Shown in pieces: positions 1 to 9,196 of a stretch of DNA of 64,000 nt; position 1 is the first letter of the stretch; every line of letters begins with the position of its first letter. The translations under genes and the position numbers were made by a program. This DNA is from Syntrophaceae bacterium UBA2188 (GTDB taxonomy: Bacteria; Desulfobacterota; BSN033; UBA1163). The notes beneath the pieces are model-generated. The model was not told the DNA's origin and did no database searches. It was given only the letters and a program-made list of their open reading frames with translations. The DNA lies in the NCBI GenBank assembly GCA_002327985.1, contig DCVM01000012.1, forward strand, positions 1 through 64,000, given 5' to 3'.

Positions 1-58
1 TTAAACCCCTGGAAGGAAAAGAATTAGGAAAAGGTGCTATATATCAAATTTTTGAGAT

Positions 59-127
59 GCCCCTATATACCCTATCCAGTCTTGGGTTAGGTGGGATATT
101 GGGAATTGAAGGAAGGTATATAGGGGC
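59..127. repeat. Long inverted repeat downstream of the catabolic block
   Basis: A 13-nt arm GCCCCTATATACC (59-71) is matched perfectly by GGTATATAGGGGC (115-127), 43 nt apart. A nested 5-nt stem (TATCC 73-77 with GGATA 94-98) lies in the loop, and a 10-nt palindrome GGCTTAAGCC (125-134) abuts the right arm. It sits just after the stop of the first SDR gene, so it could fold in the 3' end of the operon transcript. No T-run follows, so a classic intrinsic terminator is not supported; a small mobile-repeat remnant is an alternative. Confidence 0.55.
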
Positions 128-155
128 TTAAGCCTATTTCCAAAGCGGAAAATAA

Positions 156-965
156 TTATTTATTCCCAATGGAGGAAATAATTTCTTTAAAATTATAGAC
201 GAATTTCCCTGACATGATGCCTCCGTCGATAGGTATAGCTGCGCCATTGATAAAAGCTGCTTCATCCGAAGCTAAAAAGAGAGCAAGGTTAGCCACTTCT
301 TCGGGCCTTCCTATTCTTCCAATAGGAATCATGTTTTGGCGCATTTTTTTGAAAGGATGTTCAGAAGTAAAGAATTTGGCAATGGCCTCTGTCTCAATGG
401 TCCCAGGGCAAATACAAACTGTTCTTATATTTTGTCTCGAATAATCAAGCGCAACATTTTTAGTAAGGTTTATAATCGCGGCTTTAACACAGTTATAATG
501 GCTGTACCAATGGGCCCCTTCCATTCCACCCACAGAAGAGATGTTGATGATTACACCTCCTCCGTTCTTCAACATGGCAGGAATTGCAAATTTGTAACCG
601 AGGAAATAACTCCGAAGACCTACGGCAATAGCTCGATCCCATATTTCAATAGAAACTTCGGTTAAGGGACGGGCCCCCTGGAAATCAAGATAAGCAGCAT
701 TGTTAAGGAGGATGTCGAGTCGTCCAAAATTGGCCAATGTAAAATGAACCATTTCCTCCATTTTAGTAGCATCGGAAACATCGGCTTCGAAGAACAGGCC
801 TTCTCCTCCTTCCTCTTTGATTAGATCAACTGTCTTTTGCCCGCCTTCCACATTAATATCATTGACTACTACCTTGGCTCCCTCCCGGGCAAAGCGTTTG
901 GATATGGCCCGCCCTATACCCGAACCAGAGGCTGTCAGGAGGGCAACTCGATTCATCAATCTCAT
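156..965 (-). CDS. SDR family NAD(P)-dependent oxidoreductase
   Basis: A 269-residue classical short-chain dehydrogenase/reductase, the usual family length. The N-terminal cofactor loop reads TASGSGIG, an NNAA motif follows, and the catalytic set is a serine in NISSVGG and the YxxxK pair as YNCVK. These enzymes oxidise or reduce a hydroxyl/keto group with NAD(P); here a role as a 3-hydroxyacyl-CoA or ring-alcohol dehydrogenase is inferred from neighbours. The ATG at 965 is preferred over an upstream in-frame start because GGAG lies about 7 nt before it. It is the last gene of the minus-strand catabolic block. The substrate cannot be told from sequence. Confidence 0.88.
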   Translation of the reverse strand: MRLMNRVALLTASGSGIGRAISKRFAREGAKVVVNDINVEGGQKTVDLIKEEGGEGLFFEADVSDATKMEEMVHFTLANFGRLDILLNNAAYLDFQGARPLTEVSIEIWDRAIAVGLRSYFLGYKFAIPAMLKNGGGVIINISSVGGMEGAHWYSHYNCVKAAIINLTKNVALDYSRQNIRTVCICPGTIETEAIAKFFTSEHPFKKMRQNMIPIGRIGRPEEVANLALFLASDEAAFINGAAIPIDGGIMSGKFVYNFKEIISSIGNK

Positions 966-1058
966 ATTTTCTTCTCCATCCTTTTCGTTTATTATTAACA
1001 AAAGTCAATTCTATATACCCACTCCAATATATTTCTTCACTCAAACTATATCTGCTGA

Positions 1059-3014
1059 CTAAATTTGCCAGCCGGCGACATATCCTTCATGCAAGGCATC
1101 GCCAATCTTGCGGGGGCTCACACAGTCCCCAACTATATATAATTCATTAATTTTATTTTCTAATATTCCGGCAAGTTTGTTTTTAGGTTTAGCACCTAAG
1201 GCAAGGACGATCGTATCAGCCTTAAGGATTCGGTCTATTCCCTCTTTGTCTGAAACCACCAAACCCTTGGCATTGAACTCCTTGATAGTATGGTTAAAAA
1301 GGAAGCTGACTCTATTTTTAGCAAGCTCTGTTAGAATGGACCGCCGACTTATCGAATTCAAATCCTCGGCAACCTTAGTGCCGGGCCGCACCTTAATAAT
1401 AGTAACCTTCTTTCCCTTCTGAGCAAGGTAAAGGGCAGTTTCACAGCCAATAAGCCCTGCACCGACTACAATGATTTCACTCCCTAATTTCTTCTTACTC
1501 AAAAAGAGGTCTACTGCACTGACTTTTTTTTCTTGTTTAATTCCTGGAATGACAGAGACCAGTGGATTCGCTCCAGTGGCTACGATTACCGCTTGGGGTT
1601 TCACCTGATCAACTAATTGGGAAGTGACTTCTTTTCCCTTTTCGACCCGCACTCCAAATTTGTCCAATTGAACCCGGAGGAATTTCAACAACTCCCCAAG
1701 AGAACCCTTGAAAGAAGGTTGTGATGCAGCCCTCAGTTGTCCCCCCAATTCATTTTCTTTCTCATAAAGGGTAACTTTATGCCCTTTCAGTGCTGCTACT
1801 CGTGCTGCTTCCATCCCTGCCGGGCCTCCCCCAATTACCATAACTTTCTTTGGTTTTTTAGTACGGTGAATCGCATAATATCGTTCTTTGCAAACAGTGG
1901 GATTGACCGAGCAAGAAATAGACTTCATGAGGAATAAGTTTCCTATACAACGTTCGTTACATCTTATGCAGGGCCGTATGTCTTCCACCCGACCCTCTCT
2001 TGCTTTGTTAGGCCAATCGGGGTCGGCAAACAACGCTCTCCCCAAACAAATAAAGTCTGCTCTCCCTTCATTGAGAATTTGCTCCGCAAGTTCAGGGGTC
2101 ATAATGCTACCCACTGTGATCACAGGAATGTTGACCACTCTTTTGATTGCCCTTGCAAATTCGACCAAGCAACCTTGCGGAAGATAAGTTGGTGGTATGA
2201 TCAAAGAATCGGCCTCATAGCATCCAGCATCGATATGAAGAACGTCTAGCCCTGCAGCCTCCAAACGTCTGGCAATCTCCTGTGATTCTGTCAGGGCACG
2301 TCCACCTTCTATTCCATGTTCTGCTGAATACCGAAAACTCAGAGGAATTTGCAGTCCTACCTTAGCTCTTATCGTATCGATCATCTCTATGGGGAATCTC
2401 ATTCTCCCCTCAATGCCTCCGCCGTATTCGTCGTTGCGTTTATTCCAGAGGGGAGTCATAAACTGATCGATAAGGTAACCAGTATGAGCGTGAAGCTCAA
2501 TGAGGTCAAAACCAGCTATGGCTGCACGCAGGGCAGCATCACTACAGGAATAAACTATCCTTTTTATTTCATCCACTGTCAGCTCATGACACAAAATATT
2601 AGGATTTACAAAGGAAGGTAATGGTGATGCCGATATAGGAACCCTCCCGGGTGTAGCTCCAACCATATATCTTCCAGGGCCAGGGCTAAGTTGTATGCCA
2701 ATTTTAACTCCAAAGTCGTGAACGGCATCTACCAACTCAGCCGCTCTCGGGATATGCCAAGGGGAATCTATGAAAGCCGTTGGGATGTCAGATGGAGGGC
2801 TTACCTCCCTCTCCACCATTGTCGCCTCTGTCAGAATGAGGCCTACGCCTCCCTTCGCCCTTGCAACAAAATAATCGATCTGACGCTCAGAATAACGTCC
2901 ATCTGGCTCAGCCAATAAGGTCGCCATGGGAGCCATAACAATTCGGTTTCTCAATGCTAACCTCCCAATATGTCCCGGCTGGAACAACTTAGGGAATCGC
3001 TGTTTTTTTGCCAC
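1059..3014 (-). CDS. NADH:flavin oxidoreductase, 2,4-dienoyl-CoA reductase (FadH/BaiCD-like)
   Basis: A 651-residue old-yellow-enzyme fusion. The N-terminal half is the FMN-binding TIM barrel (starts FPKLFQPGHIGRLALRNRIV). A 4Fe-4S cluster motif with CIRCNERC followed by a later Cys in SVNPTVC sits near residues 345-375. The C-terminal half is a FAD/NAD(P) Rossmann module (VIGGGPAGMEAA). This architecture is shared by 2,4-dienoyl-CoA reductase, trimethylamine dehydrogenase and the bile-acid enzymes BaiCD/BaiH. Reduction of an enoyl or dienoyl-CoA, or the reverse oxidation, is inferred from the CoA ligases and acyl-CoA dehydrogenases nearby. The start codon is GTG with GGAAATCAGA before it. 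Confidence 0.88.
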   Translation of the reverse strand: MAKKQRFPKLFQPGHIGRLALRNRIVMAPMATLLAEPDGRYSERQIDYFVARAKGGVGLILTEATMVEREVSPPSDIPTAFIDSPWHIPRAAELVDAVHDFGVKIGIQLSPGPGRYMVGATPGRVPISASPLPSFVNPNILCHELTVDEIKRIVYSCSDAALRAAIAGFDLIELHAHTGYLIDQFMTPLWNKRNDEYGGGIEGRMRFPIEMIDTIRAKVGLQIPLSFRYSAEHGIEGGRALTESQEIARRLEAAGLDVLHIDAGCYEADSLIIPPTYLPQGCLVEFARAIKRVVNIPVITVGSIMTPELAEQILNEGRADFICLGRALFADPDWPNKAREGRVEDIRPCIRCNERCIGNLFLMKSISCSVNPTVCKERYYAIHRTKKPKKVMVIGGGPAGMEAARVAALKGHKVTLYEKENELGGQLRAASQPSFKGSLGELLKFLRVQLDKFGVRVEKGKEVTSQLVDQVKPQAVIVATGANPLVSVIPGIKQEKKVSAVDLFLSKKKLGSEIIVVGAGLIGCETALYLAQKGKKVTIIKVRPGTKVAEDLNSISRRSILTELAKNRVSFLFNHTIKEFNAKGLVVSDKEGIDRILKADTIVLALGAKPKNKLAGILENKINELYIVGDCVSPRKIGDALHEGYVAGWQI

Positions 3015-3041
3015 TCTGATTTCCTTGTTTAAATAGAAACA

Positions 3042-3253
3042 CTACCTCATTGGCACTATGACCTTGATCAAATCCGTTGTTAAAATCTTGGTATAATTAT
3101 CGCTTTCTTCTCCTTGGATCATCAGGTCTTCGCAATCAAAACAGATAAGATCGTGAGGAAGTAGTAAGAGATTAAAAAATTTGCCCGCAGAGCTTTTTTA
3201 TAAGGATACTCTATTACATGGACAGTTTCATCGATTAATTGACCATCATCCGT
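3042..3253 (-). other. Gap of about 240 bp with possible decayed reading frame
   Basis: Between the second acyl-CoA ligase and the flavin oxidoreductase. On the minus strand an open frame continues directly after the ligase TAA (DDGQLIDETVHVIEYPYKK...), and a T-run near 3178 would shift it into a second protein-like frame that includes ICFDCEDLMIQGEE and ends at the TAG at 3042-3044. Neither half has a start codon. It could be a frameshifted gene remnant, but open frames of this length also arise by chance. Confidence 0.2.
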
Positions 3254-4867
3254 TTATTTTTTTGTTTCTCTTATTTTCCAGTCTTTCAATATCTCTTCTC
3301 GAAGGATATTCTTTTTGATTTTTCCAACCGATGTTTTTGGAAAATCTTCTTTTCTAAAAACCCAAAACCCGGGAACCTTAAACTTAGCCATTTTTTCGTT
3401 ACAGAATTCTATCAGCTCTTCTTCCGTGGCAGTCTTACCCTCCTTAAACCTGATGATAGCCAGCACAGCCTCGTCTCTAATGGGGTCGGGGACGCCTAGG
3501 ATGGTTGACTCTTCGACAGCCGGATGTGTATTTAGAACACGCTCGACTTCTGCGGAGGCAATATTTTCTCCTGCTCTTTTAATCATATCTTTTTTTCGAT
3601 CCAACATGTAGAGGTAACCATCCTCATCCATTCTTCCATAGTCCTCAGAGTAAAACCATCCATCGACAAGGGATTCCGCCGTAGCTCCAGGATTTTTATA
3701 ATATTCCTTAAATAAGGATATTCCAGGCTGGCCCTTAATCGCAATTTCCCCTTTTTCGCCAATGGGCATTTCGTTACGATCATCGTCCACAATTTTTACC
3801 TCAGTACCAAAGTGTGGCAATCCTACAGATCTTCTTGGTCTCTCGCCCCAAATGGGCACCATCGTTGCTGGACCCAGTGTCTCCGTGGATCCATATCCCT
3901 CGACCAATATCGTATTAAAACGCCTCTCAAAGGTATCCCATTCTTCCTCCGAAATAGGGAAGGCATAAGGACCTCTCCACATTTTATTTTCTTTGTCCAA
4001 GGGATTTTCAAGTTGGGCTAAAACCATCCTGACAATAGGTGCAGCAGTAGTACATATCGTACAATGGTAGTTTCTAAGCCATGAGCTGAAACGACTGGCA
4101 CTGAATCGCTCACAGAGAACAAGACTTCCCCCGGCTGTCAGACATGCAAAATACAGGACGCATTGAGCGTGAATATGAAAAAGGGGGAGGTAAATCAGAT
4201 AGCGATCATCTGGGGTAACGATAAAATGTTTGCAACAAATCTCTCCAATATAGAGAAAATTGGCGTTTGTCAAAATAACCCCTTTCGGGCGAGCGGTTGT
4301 TCCTGACGTAAAAAGCATTTCAGCATTATCCATCGGATCGATGTCCACCGGAACAAGCTCTGGGGAAGAGCCTGCAAGGATGTCCTCCCAGCAATGGGTC
4401 CCAGGGATTTTCTCTGCGGACCGATAAATTACAATATCCTTGACAGAGGGACATTTTGAGTGAATGCTGTTAAAAATCGGATAATACTTCCCATCTGTGA
4501 TGACCAACTTGGCCTCCGAAAAGTTGAGTTTATACTCCAAATCTTCAGTAACGTCAAAAATAATGGATGGGATCATGACGGCGCCGATTTTTGTGCAAGC
4601 ATGCAAAGAAACAAGAAATCCTATCGAGTTGGGTAAATGGGTCAGCACGAAATCCCCCTTCTGAATACCCCGTTGAAGGAGCCAGTTGGCGAATCGATTT
4701 ACTTTATCGTCAAATTGCCTGTAGGTTAATATCTCCTCTTGTTGATCTTCACTCAAAAAAATAATAAAGGGTTTGTCACGGTGCTGACGAACCTTCCTTT
4801 CAAGCAGCTTCCTTATATTCATCTTTCTACCCATAACAGTTGCATGGTTGAAATTTAACATATCCAT
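3254..4867 (-). CDS. Acyl-CoA synthetase (AMP-forming), copy 2
   Basis: A 537-residue ANL-superfamily ligase of normal length that activates a carboxylic acid to its CoA thioester through an acyl-AMP. Visible core motifs in order: the ATP loop LFTSGTTARPKG (residues 185-196), YGSTE near 322, the W-Y-S-ED motif (GWFYSEDYG), the hinge stretch DRKKDMIKRAGENI and the catalytic lysine context TSVGKIKK near the C-terminus. It resembles crotonobetaine/carnitine- and aromatic-acid CoA ligases, but the substrate is not readable. It is clearly a tandem paralogue of the gene just upstream (5094-6701), with most motifs identical. GGAGG precedes the ATG at 4867. Confidence 0.92.
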   Translation of the reverse strand: MDMLNFNHATVMGRKMNIRKLLERKVRQHRDKPFIIFLSEDQQEEILTYRQFDDKVNRFANWLLQRGIQKGDFVLTHLPNSIGFLVSLHACTKIGAVMIPSIIFDVTEDLEYKLNFSEAKLVITDGKYYPIFNSIHSKCPSVKDIVIYRSAEKIPGTHCWEDILAGSSPELVPVDIDPMDNAEMLFTSGTTARPKGVILTNANFLYIGEICCKHFIVTPDDRYLIYLPLFHIHAQCVLYFACLTAGGSLVLCERFSASRFSSWLRNYHCTICTTAAPIVRMVLAQLENPLDKENKMWRGPYAFPISEEEWDTFERRFNTILVEGYGSTETLGPATMVPIWGERPRRSVGLPHFGTEVKIVDDDRNEMPIGEKGEIAIKGQPGISLFKEYYKNPGATAESLVDGWFYSEDYGRMDEDGYLYMLDRKKDMIKRAGENIASAEVERVLNTHPAVEESTILGVPDPIRDEAVLAIIRFKEGKTATEEELIEFCNEKMAKFKVPGFWVFRKEDFPKTSVGKIKKNILREEILKDWKIRETKK

Positions 4868-5093
4868 ATTTGAACCTCCTCAAAGGCTCCATTGAAAAGT
4901 GAAAGGCTGACCATCGCGTTGCCGCTTCCCTTGAATTCGCCCAATATGTAAACCGGTCATGGAGACAACTTATTTGGATTGATTATTTAACAGCCTTATC
5001 GAAGTATTGTGTCAGTCTCTATACTGCTTGCCAACCTTATCATGCCATCAGACGATGAAGATTTCTTTCGTTTCCTTTATACATAAAGGGGGT

Positions 5094-6701
5094 TTACCTT
5101 TTTGCCTCACGTTCTTTCCAATATTCCAAAATATCTCTTCGTAGAATATTCTTCTGGATCTTTCCAACCGAGCTTTTTGGAAAATCTTCCTTTCTGAAAA
5201 TCCAGAATTGCGGTACCTTAAATTTGGCCATTCTCTCCTTACAAAATTCTGTCAGTTCCTGCTCGTTCACCCTTTCCTTTAATCTTATCACCGCACATAC
5301 CGCCTCGTCCCTAACGGGGTCAGGAACGCCGATGATTGCTGACTCCTCAATCGCTGGATGTAGATTTAGAACACGTTCAACTTCAGCAGAAGAGATGTTC
5401 TCGCCCGCTCTCTTGATAATGTCTTTTTTACGATCTACAAAATAGACATAACCATCTTCATCCATTCTTCCATAATCCTCAGAGTAAAACCATCCATCGA
5501 CAAGAAACTCCGCTGTCGCCCCAGGATTTTTATAATATTCCTTAAATAACGAGATCCCAGGCTGGCCCTTAATCGCAATCTCCCCTTTTTCGCCAATGGG
5601 CACTTCATTACGGTCATCATCCACAATTTTTACTTCGGTACCAAAATGTGGGAATCCTACAGACCCTCTTCGCCTTTCACCCCAAATCGGCATAATGGTG
5701 GCCGGGCCTAATGTCTCAGTTAAACCATATCCATCGATCAAAATAGTATTGAACCGCCTCTCAAAAGAATTCCATTCCTCGTCTGAAACAGCAATTCCGT
5801 AAGGGCTTCTCCACATCCTATTCTCTTTGTCGAGAGGATGCTCAGGTTGAGGTAAAATCATACGTACAATCGGTGCTCCGGTAGAACATATTGTACAATT
5901 ATAATTTCTGAGTAAAGAGCTGAACCGGCTCGCACTGAATCGTTCGCAAATGACGATACTTGCCCCAACGGTCAAACACGGAAAATAGGATATGCACTGA
6001 GCATTCACATGGAAAAAAGGTAATATTAAAAGGAAACGATCATCCGGGATGACGGCAAAGCTCTTAGAGCAAATCTCCCCCATATAGAGAAAATTAGCGT
6101 GTGTTAAAATAACTCCTTTCGGGCGAGCGGTTGTCCCTGACGTAAAAAGCATTTCAGCATTATCCAGTGGTTCGATGTCAAAAAATGGAAGCTCCGGAGA
6201 AGAATTTGCAAGGAGATCTTCCCAACGTTCGGCTCCACGAATTTTCTCCTCGGAGCGATAAATGACAATATCTTTTACCGATGGACATGCAGGCTGAATT
6301 TTATCAAATATCGGATAATATTTTCCGTCTGTAATGACCATTTTGACATCCGAGAAATTTATTTTGTATTTTAGATCCTCGGCCACATCGGAAATGATCG
6401 AAGGGATCATAACTGCGCCGATTTTTGTGCAAGCATGCAAGGAAACAAGAAATCCTATCGAGTTGGGTAAATGGGTCAGCACGAAATCACCCTTCTGAAT
6501 ACCCTGCTTAAGGAGCCAATTGGCAAATCGATTTACTTTTTCGTTAAATTGCTTATACGTTAATATTTCTTCATTGAAATTTTCATCCACAAAAATAATG
6601 AACGGTTTGTCAGCATGTTGCCGAACTTTCATCTCAAGCAGTTTCCTTATATTCATCTTTCTGCCAATCACCGTTGCGTTTTGGGGATTGAGAAAATCCA
6701 T
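5094..6701 (-). CDS. Acyl-CoA synthetase (AMP-forming), copy 1
   Basis: A 535-residue AMP-dependent CoA ligase. It shows the same motif order as its neighbour: LFTSGTTARPKG, YGLTE, GWFYSEDYG, DRKKDIIKRAGENI and the lysine in SSVGKIQK. Differences from the downstream copy cluster in the middle (for example FFHVNAQC against LFHIHAQC, and the residues around IVICERFSASRF), where the acyl pocket lies in this family, so the two may prefer different acids. The start at 6701 is chosen because GGAAGGAT lies just before that ATG; an in-frame start 36 nt upstream lacks this. Cytoplasmic entry step of the pathway, by inference. Confidence 0.92.
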   Translation of the reverse strand: MDFLNPQNATVIGRKMNIRKLLEMKVRQHADKPFIIFVDENFNEEILTYKQFNEKVNRFANWLLKQGIQKGDFVLTHLPNSIGFLVSLHACTKIGAVMIPSIISDVAEDLKYKINFSDVKMVITDGKYYPIFDKIQPACPSVKDIVIYRSEEKIRGAERWEDLLANSSPELPFFDIEPLDNAEMLFTSGTTARPKGVILTHANFLYMGEICSKSFAVIPDDRFLLILPFFHVNAQCISYFPCLTVGASIVICERFSASRFSSLLRNYNCTICSTGAPIVRMILPQPEHPLDKENRMWRSPYGIAVSDEEWNSFERRFNTILIDGYGLTETLGPATIMPIWGERRRGSVGFPHFGTEVKIVDDDRNEVPIGEKGEIAIKGQPGISLFKEYYKNPGATAEFLVDGWFYSEDYGRMDEDGYVYFVDRKKDIIKRAGENISSAEVERVLNLHPAIEESAIIGVPDPVRDEAVCAVIRLKERVNEQELTEFCKERMAKFKVPQFWIFRKEDFPKSSVGKIQKNILRRDILEYWKEREAKR

Positions 6702-6829
6702 ATTCGATCCTTCCCAAATATTACATAGAAAAGTCACCCTTTAATAATACTTTTGGCACTTTTCCTGAATTTGATAAAACTGTAAAACAATGACGGATGT
6801 AACTGATCTAAAATAGGGGCCTTGCCGGC

Positions 6830-7591
6830 TCATCGGAGCATGATCCCACCATCTATCACGATTGCAGAACCTACCATATAATCGCTGGCTGCTGAAGCAA
6901 GAAAAACAGCTAATCCCTTTATTTCTTCTGGGTTAGCTATCCTGCCGATCGGGACGAGTTTCTTCACCTCTTTTTCGAATCTCTCTCGGCCTTTAGGGTT
7001 TAGCTGGGTATCAAAGAGGCCAGGACATATCGCATTGACTTGAATGTTATATGGAATGAGTTCTAAGGCCATCACTCTTGTTAGCATAAGGCCACCCCCT
7101 TTGCTAGCACAATAATCCCCACTATGGGGTAATGGCCTAAATGACCCAATCGAGGTAACATTGATTATCTTTCCTTTCTTTTCTTTGATCATCTCCTTGG
7201 CAGCAGCTCTTGAACATAAAAATATTCCTTTCAAATTGATGGCCTGGGTCTCATCCCATTCTTCGATACTCATCTCTGTCACAGCTTTTGCGCTTCCCGT
7301 GATCCCCGCATTATTAACCAATATATCCACCTTCCCAAACTTCTTAACCGTGATAGCGATCAAATCTTCAACCTGTTGAGGATGACTGACATCGCAACGG
7401 ACGGCTAACGTTTTTACACCAAGCTTTTCTATCTCTAAGCCGACCTCTTCACAAGCGTCTAAATGACGAGCACAAAGAACAATATTTGCCCCTGCTTCAG
7501 CCAGCCCTTTAGAAATTCCCAGGCCTATCCCCCGATATCCTCCTGTGACCACTGCCACTTTCCCTGTCAGATCAAACATCTGTAATTTCAT
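6830..7591 (-). CDS. SDR family oxidoreductase (FabG-like)
   Basis: A 253-residue short-chain dehydrogenase. It has the nucleotide loop TGGYRGIG, the NNAG motif, a catalytic serine in NVTSIGS and the YxxxK pair as YCASK, then the usual VIDGG end. Sequence style is close to gluconate 5-dehydrogenase/FabG-type members. Within a CoA-ligase and hydratase cluster it is a candidate 3-hydroxyacyl-CoA dehydrogenase; a free alcohol substrate is equally possible. AGGTT precedes the ATG, and an in-frame Met at residue 5 is an alternative start. Confidence 0.88.
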   Translation of the reverse strand: MKLQMFDLTGKVAVVTGGYRGIGLGISKGLAEAGANIVLCARHLDACEEVGLEIEKLGVKTLAVRCDVSHPQQVEDLIAITVKKFGKVDILVNNAGITGSAKAVTEMSIEEWDETQAINLKGIFLCSRAAAKEMIKEKKGKIINVTSIGSFRPLPHSGDYCASKGGGLMLTRVMALELIPYNIQVNAICPGLFDTQLNPKGRERFEKEVKKLVPIGRIANPEEIKGLAVFLASAASDYMVGSAIVIDGGIMLR

Positions 7592-7646
7592 AACCTATCC
7601 CATTCTATTCTCATTTTAGTTATTAAGATAAAATTAGAATCATTCT

Positions 7647-8273
7647 TCATTTATAAACATAACAGCGGCAAGGTTCCTCCCCAATTTTCTCCGGGGGATC
7701 CGTGATCATTAATGCTTTCCCTCCTGGTTCAGTGGGGCAGGTTCCCATGACATAACAGTGGGCGCAGTACACTGGAAAATTTGGCCTATTAAACGTCATA
7801 GGCTGGGGTTTCTTAATTCTCAAAAAGCTACCAGGTGGATCATAGGCACCCTCTAAGACAAGACGACCGCCGCTCCCACAACATGGTTGAGTATGAATAA
7901 CAAATTTTTCATCATCTTCTTCTATTTTAATCGGATGGAGGTGCCCCCTCAATCCGGCTGCCAATATCTCAATTTTCTCTCGAGTACTCTTGTTGGCATA
8001 TCGCTTGCCTAATCGGAGTGATAAGTCACCCACTGTTTCTTTCATCGCCTCATACAAAACCTCATCTCCATAATTTTTTCCAATAAACGTTAATAGGCCT
8101 GTAATCCAATCTCGATATAAGTCATGCATTCCTAAAAATTCATTGTACATCCTCTTACTTAACTTCTTAGCGGTCTTCTTATCCCCAGCCTCGATAGCGG
8201 CTTGGAGGAGATCTAATGTCCGTTCTCCCATCATTCTTAACTCTTCTTCTGTGAAGACTCTTTTCTCCTCCAT
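7647..8273 (-). CDS. Unrecognised Cys-rich protein in catabolic cluster
   Basis: A 208-residue protein that I do not recognise. The first 110 residues are predicted helical and rich in charged residues (ERTLDLLQAAIEAGDKKTAK, then HDLYRDWITGLLTFIG). The C-terminal third is Cys-rich: a CC pair in TQPCCGSGG, CAHC, a single Cys in MGTCPTEPGG, and CRC three residues from the end, with one conserved-looking His before the first pair. This could hold zinc or an iron-sulfur centre. GGGGAG lies 8 nt before the ATG at 8273; the open frame extends further but only with a TTG start overlapping the neighbour. Sitting between enoyl-CoA hydratase and SDR genes, it may be a pathway-specific enzyme or accessory factor. 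Confidence 0.75.
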   Translation of the reverse strand: MEEKRVFTEEELRMMGERTLDLLQAAIEAGDKKTAKKLSKRMYNEFLGMHDLYRDWITGLLTFIGKNYGDEVLYEAMKETVGDLSLRLGKRYANKSTREKIEILAAGLRGHLHPIKIEEDDEKFVIHTQPCCGSGGRLVLEGAYDPPGSFLRIKKPQPMTFNRPNFPVYCAHCYVMGTCPTEPGGKALMITDPPEKIGEEPCRCYVYK

Positions 8274-8383
8274 GTTCAATTCTCCCCTTTCATGGTTCCG
8301 ACCTAAATCGTAGGATCTCTTTTCTAACTTCCTCGAGGCCTGTTTGTTTCCATAAGAGATAAACGGAGAGCAGTTCTTATCTA

Positions 8384-9172
8384 TTATTTCCCTTGCCAAA
8401 GAGGCTTGCGCTTTTCAAGGAAAGCGTTTATTCCCTCTTTGGAGTCCTTCGTCACAGAAAGCATCAGCGCGGACAATTGGCAGTACTCCATCGCCCCCTC
8501 AAGCGGCATGTCTGTCCCTACCTGGATAGCACGTTTGATATGGGCTATTGATGCAGGTGCGTTTCTCAAAATTCGGCCGGCGAGTTCCTCAGCCGCCTGC
8601 AAGACTTCTCCATCCTGGACGATTTTGCTCACCAAACCGACCCTATAGGCTTCCTGGGCATCAATAGGGTCTCCGGTTAATTCTATATATAGCGCCATCT
8701 CTCTCCCGATTAAGCGGGCCAACCTGGCCGTTGCCCCAGCGCCTGGCATGATACCCAAACCCACCTCTGGCAATCCCAGCTTTGTTTTCTCCGATGCGAT
8801 ACGGAAGTCACAGGCTGTTGCAATCTCAAGCCCACCACCAAAGGCAATCCCATTGATGGCAGCGATGACTGGTATTCGAAGCCTCTCCAATCGGAAATTA
8901 AACCTTGTTAACTTGTCGTGGAGCAGAAAAAATTCATAAGGTGTCTCTAATGCTTTGTGAATCATCTTTATATCCCCGCCCGATATAAAAGATTTACCTG
9001 AACCGGTGAGAATAAGGGCTCCTAACTCCGCATCCCCTTCAATGTTGGCCAACACACTATCCAATTCAAGAATCATCTGCTCGTTTAAGGCGTTATGAAC
9101 TTCGGGTCGGTTAAATAGAATGTACCCCACCTTACCTTTCTTCTCATAAATAATAGTTTCGTAAGCCATCAT
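8384..9172 (-). CDS. Enoyl-CoA hydratase/isomerase family protein
   Basis: A 262-residue crotonase-fold protein. The oxyanion-hole region (SGKSFISGGDIK) and the GGGLEIA helix are present. Both glutamates used by true hydratases are in place: one in GGGLEIATACDF and one in GLPEVGLG, followed by PGAGATARL. It therefore probably adds water to a 2-enoyl-CoA rather than acting only as an isomerase or decarboxylase. Two adjacent ATG codons start the frame behind AAAGGGGAAA; the second (9169) is equally likely. It lies between the alcohol dehydrogenase and the Cys-rich protein in the same transcription unit. Confidence 0.9.
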   Translation of the reverse strand: MMAYETIIYEKKGKVGYILFNRPEVHNALNEQMILELDSVLANIEGDAELGALILTGSGKSFISGGDIKMIHKALETPYEFFLLHDKLTRFNFRLERLRIPVIAAINGIAFGGGLEIATACDFRIASEKTKLGLPEVGLGIMPGAGATARLARLIGREMALYIELTGDPIDAQEAYRVGLVSKIVQDGEVLQAAEELAGRILRNAPASIAHIKRAIQVGTDMPLEGAMEYCQLSALMLSVTKDSKEGINAFLEKRKPLWQGK

Positions 9173-9196
9173 TTTTCCCCTTTCAGGAATTGATCC

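Noticed and set aside
4880..4960. 26-codon minus-strand frame just before the second acyl-CoA ligase, ending at its Shine-Dalgarno
   Set aside because: Could be a leader peptide, but it has no ribosome-binding site of its own and no regulatory pattern.
8274..8399. N-terminal extension of the Cys-rich protein (42 codons from a TTG)
   Set aside because: Overlaps the hydratase gene, starts with TTG, and an ATG at 8273 has a clear GGGGAG before it.
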